5,819 nt of DNA. It comes from Alphaproteobacteria bacterium (lineage in GTDB: Bacteria > Pseudomonadota > Alphaproteobacteria > Sphingomonadales > Sphingomonadaceae). The position numbers were made by a program, and so were the translations under genes. The stretch lies in assembly GCA_028293005.1 (NCBI GenBank), contig JAQGLH010000168.1:1-5819 (forward strand), in the 5' to 3' direction. Below the pieces are notes generated by a model. It searched no databases, was not told the DNA's origin, and saw only the letters and a program-made list of their open reading frames with translations. Positions 5,753 to 5,819 of this stretch are shown here, piece by piece (the first letter of the stretch is position 1; every line of letters begins with the position of its first letter).

Positions 5753-5819
5753 CTGCTGGCGGGTGACGCGGGGCCCAGAGACGACCGGAAGCATCGGCAC
5801 GCCGGCGGCGGCATAATCG
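5753..5819. repeat. 67-bp direct repeat, terminal copy at the window edge
   Basis: This is an exact copy of 5226-5292 in the same orientation, 527 bases away. It sits where the 5' part of ctaB should be and is out of frame with the ctaB reading frame that begins at 5750. Its true length is unknown because it runs off the edge. The most economical reading is a chimeric contig end; a genuine 527-bp tandem duplication would give the same sequence. Confidence 0.95.

Noticed and set aside
4978..5814. Extension of the small CoxF-like frame to a 331-residue protein across ctaB
   Set aside because: The upstream part is a shifted frame of ctaB without any recognisable sequence. The real product starts at the ATGA overlap at 4977.
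5226..5819. The 67-bp repeat as an insertion-sequence or attachment-site signature
   Set aside because: The copy is coding sequence of ctaB itself, in direct orientation, with no transposase, inverted ends or integrase. A contig-end artefact or simple tandem duplication explains it better.
1..5819. CRISPR arrays, tRNA or rRNA genes, phage or defence genes
   Set aside because: No regularly spaced repeats, no recognisable RNA gene and no such protein families were seen; the window is almost fully occupied by conserved housekeeping genes.

Overview
This is a GC-rich window with dense, mostly one-directional coding. The protein sequences (a short SURF1, a compact PUA-less methyltransferase, the cox gene order) look most like a sphingomonad-type alphaproteobacterium. 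That placement comes from recognising family sequences, not from a marker gene. The window begins inside ccmB and ends inside a damaged copy of ctaB, so it is probably a whole short contig or a fragment of one.

Layout: positions 2-391 on the + strand hold the C-terminal part of CcmB, the membrane subunit of the heme exporter used in cytochrome c maturation. Positions 392-502 are a short convergent gap. Everything after that is on the - strand. In transcription order, from the right edge leftward, it reads: ctaB (heme O synthase, 5' end missing), a 52-residue single-helix CoxF-like protein, ctaG (Cox11, copper delivery), ctaE (oxidase subunit III), a SURF1 family protein, an M16 zinc peptidase, and a class I SAM-dependent methyltransferase of the RlmI/RlmK type. 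No gap between genes exceeds 150 bases. ctaB/small ORF, small ORF/ctaG and peptidase/methyltransferase are each joined by a 4-base ATGA overlap.

How the genes work together: ctaB makes heme O, the precursor of heme A. Cox11 supplies copper for the CuB site of subunit I. SURF1 assists heme a insertion, and subunit III completes the aa3-type cytochrome c oxidase. CcmB, on the other side, serves maturation of the c-type cytochromes that feed such an oxidase. The peptidase and methyltransferase are common downstream neighbours with no proven role in the oxidase.

I do not see a novel biological system here; this is a conserved housekeeping respiratory locus. The observations most worth checking are an exact 67-bp direct repeat that runs off the right edge and replaces the start of ctaB (assembly artefact or tandem duplication), the absence of threonine synthase and of a DUF983 gene from places where related genomes often have them, and hairpin-rich sequence in both of those gaps.
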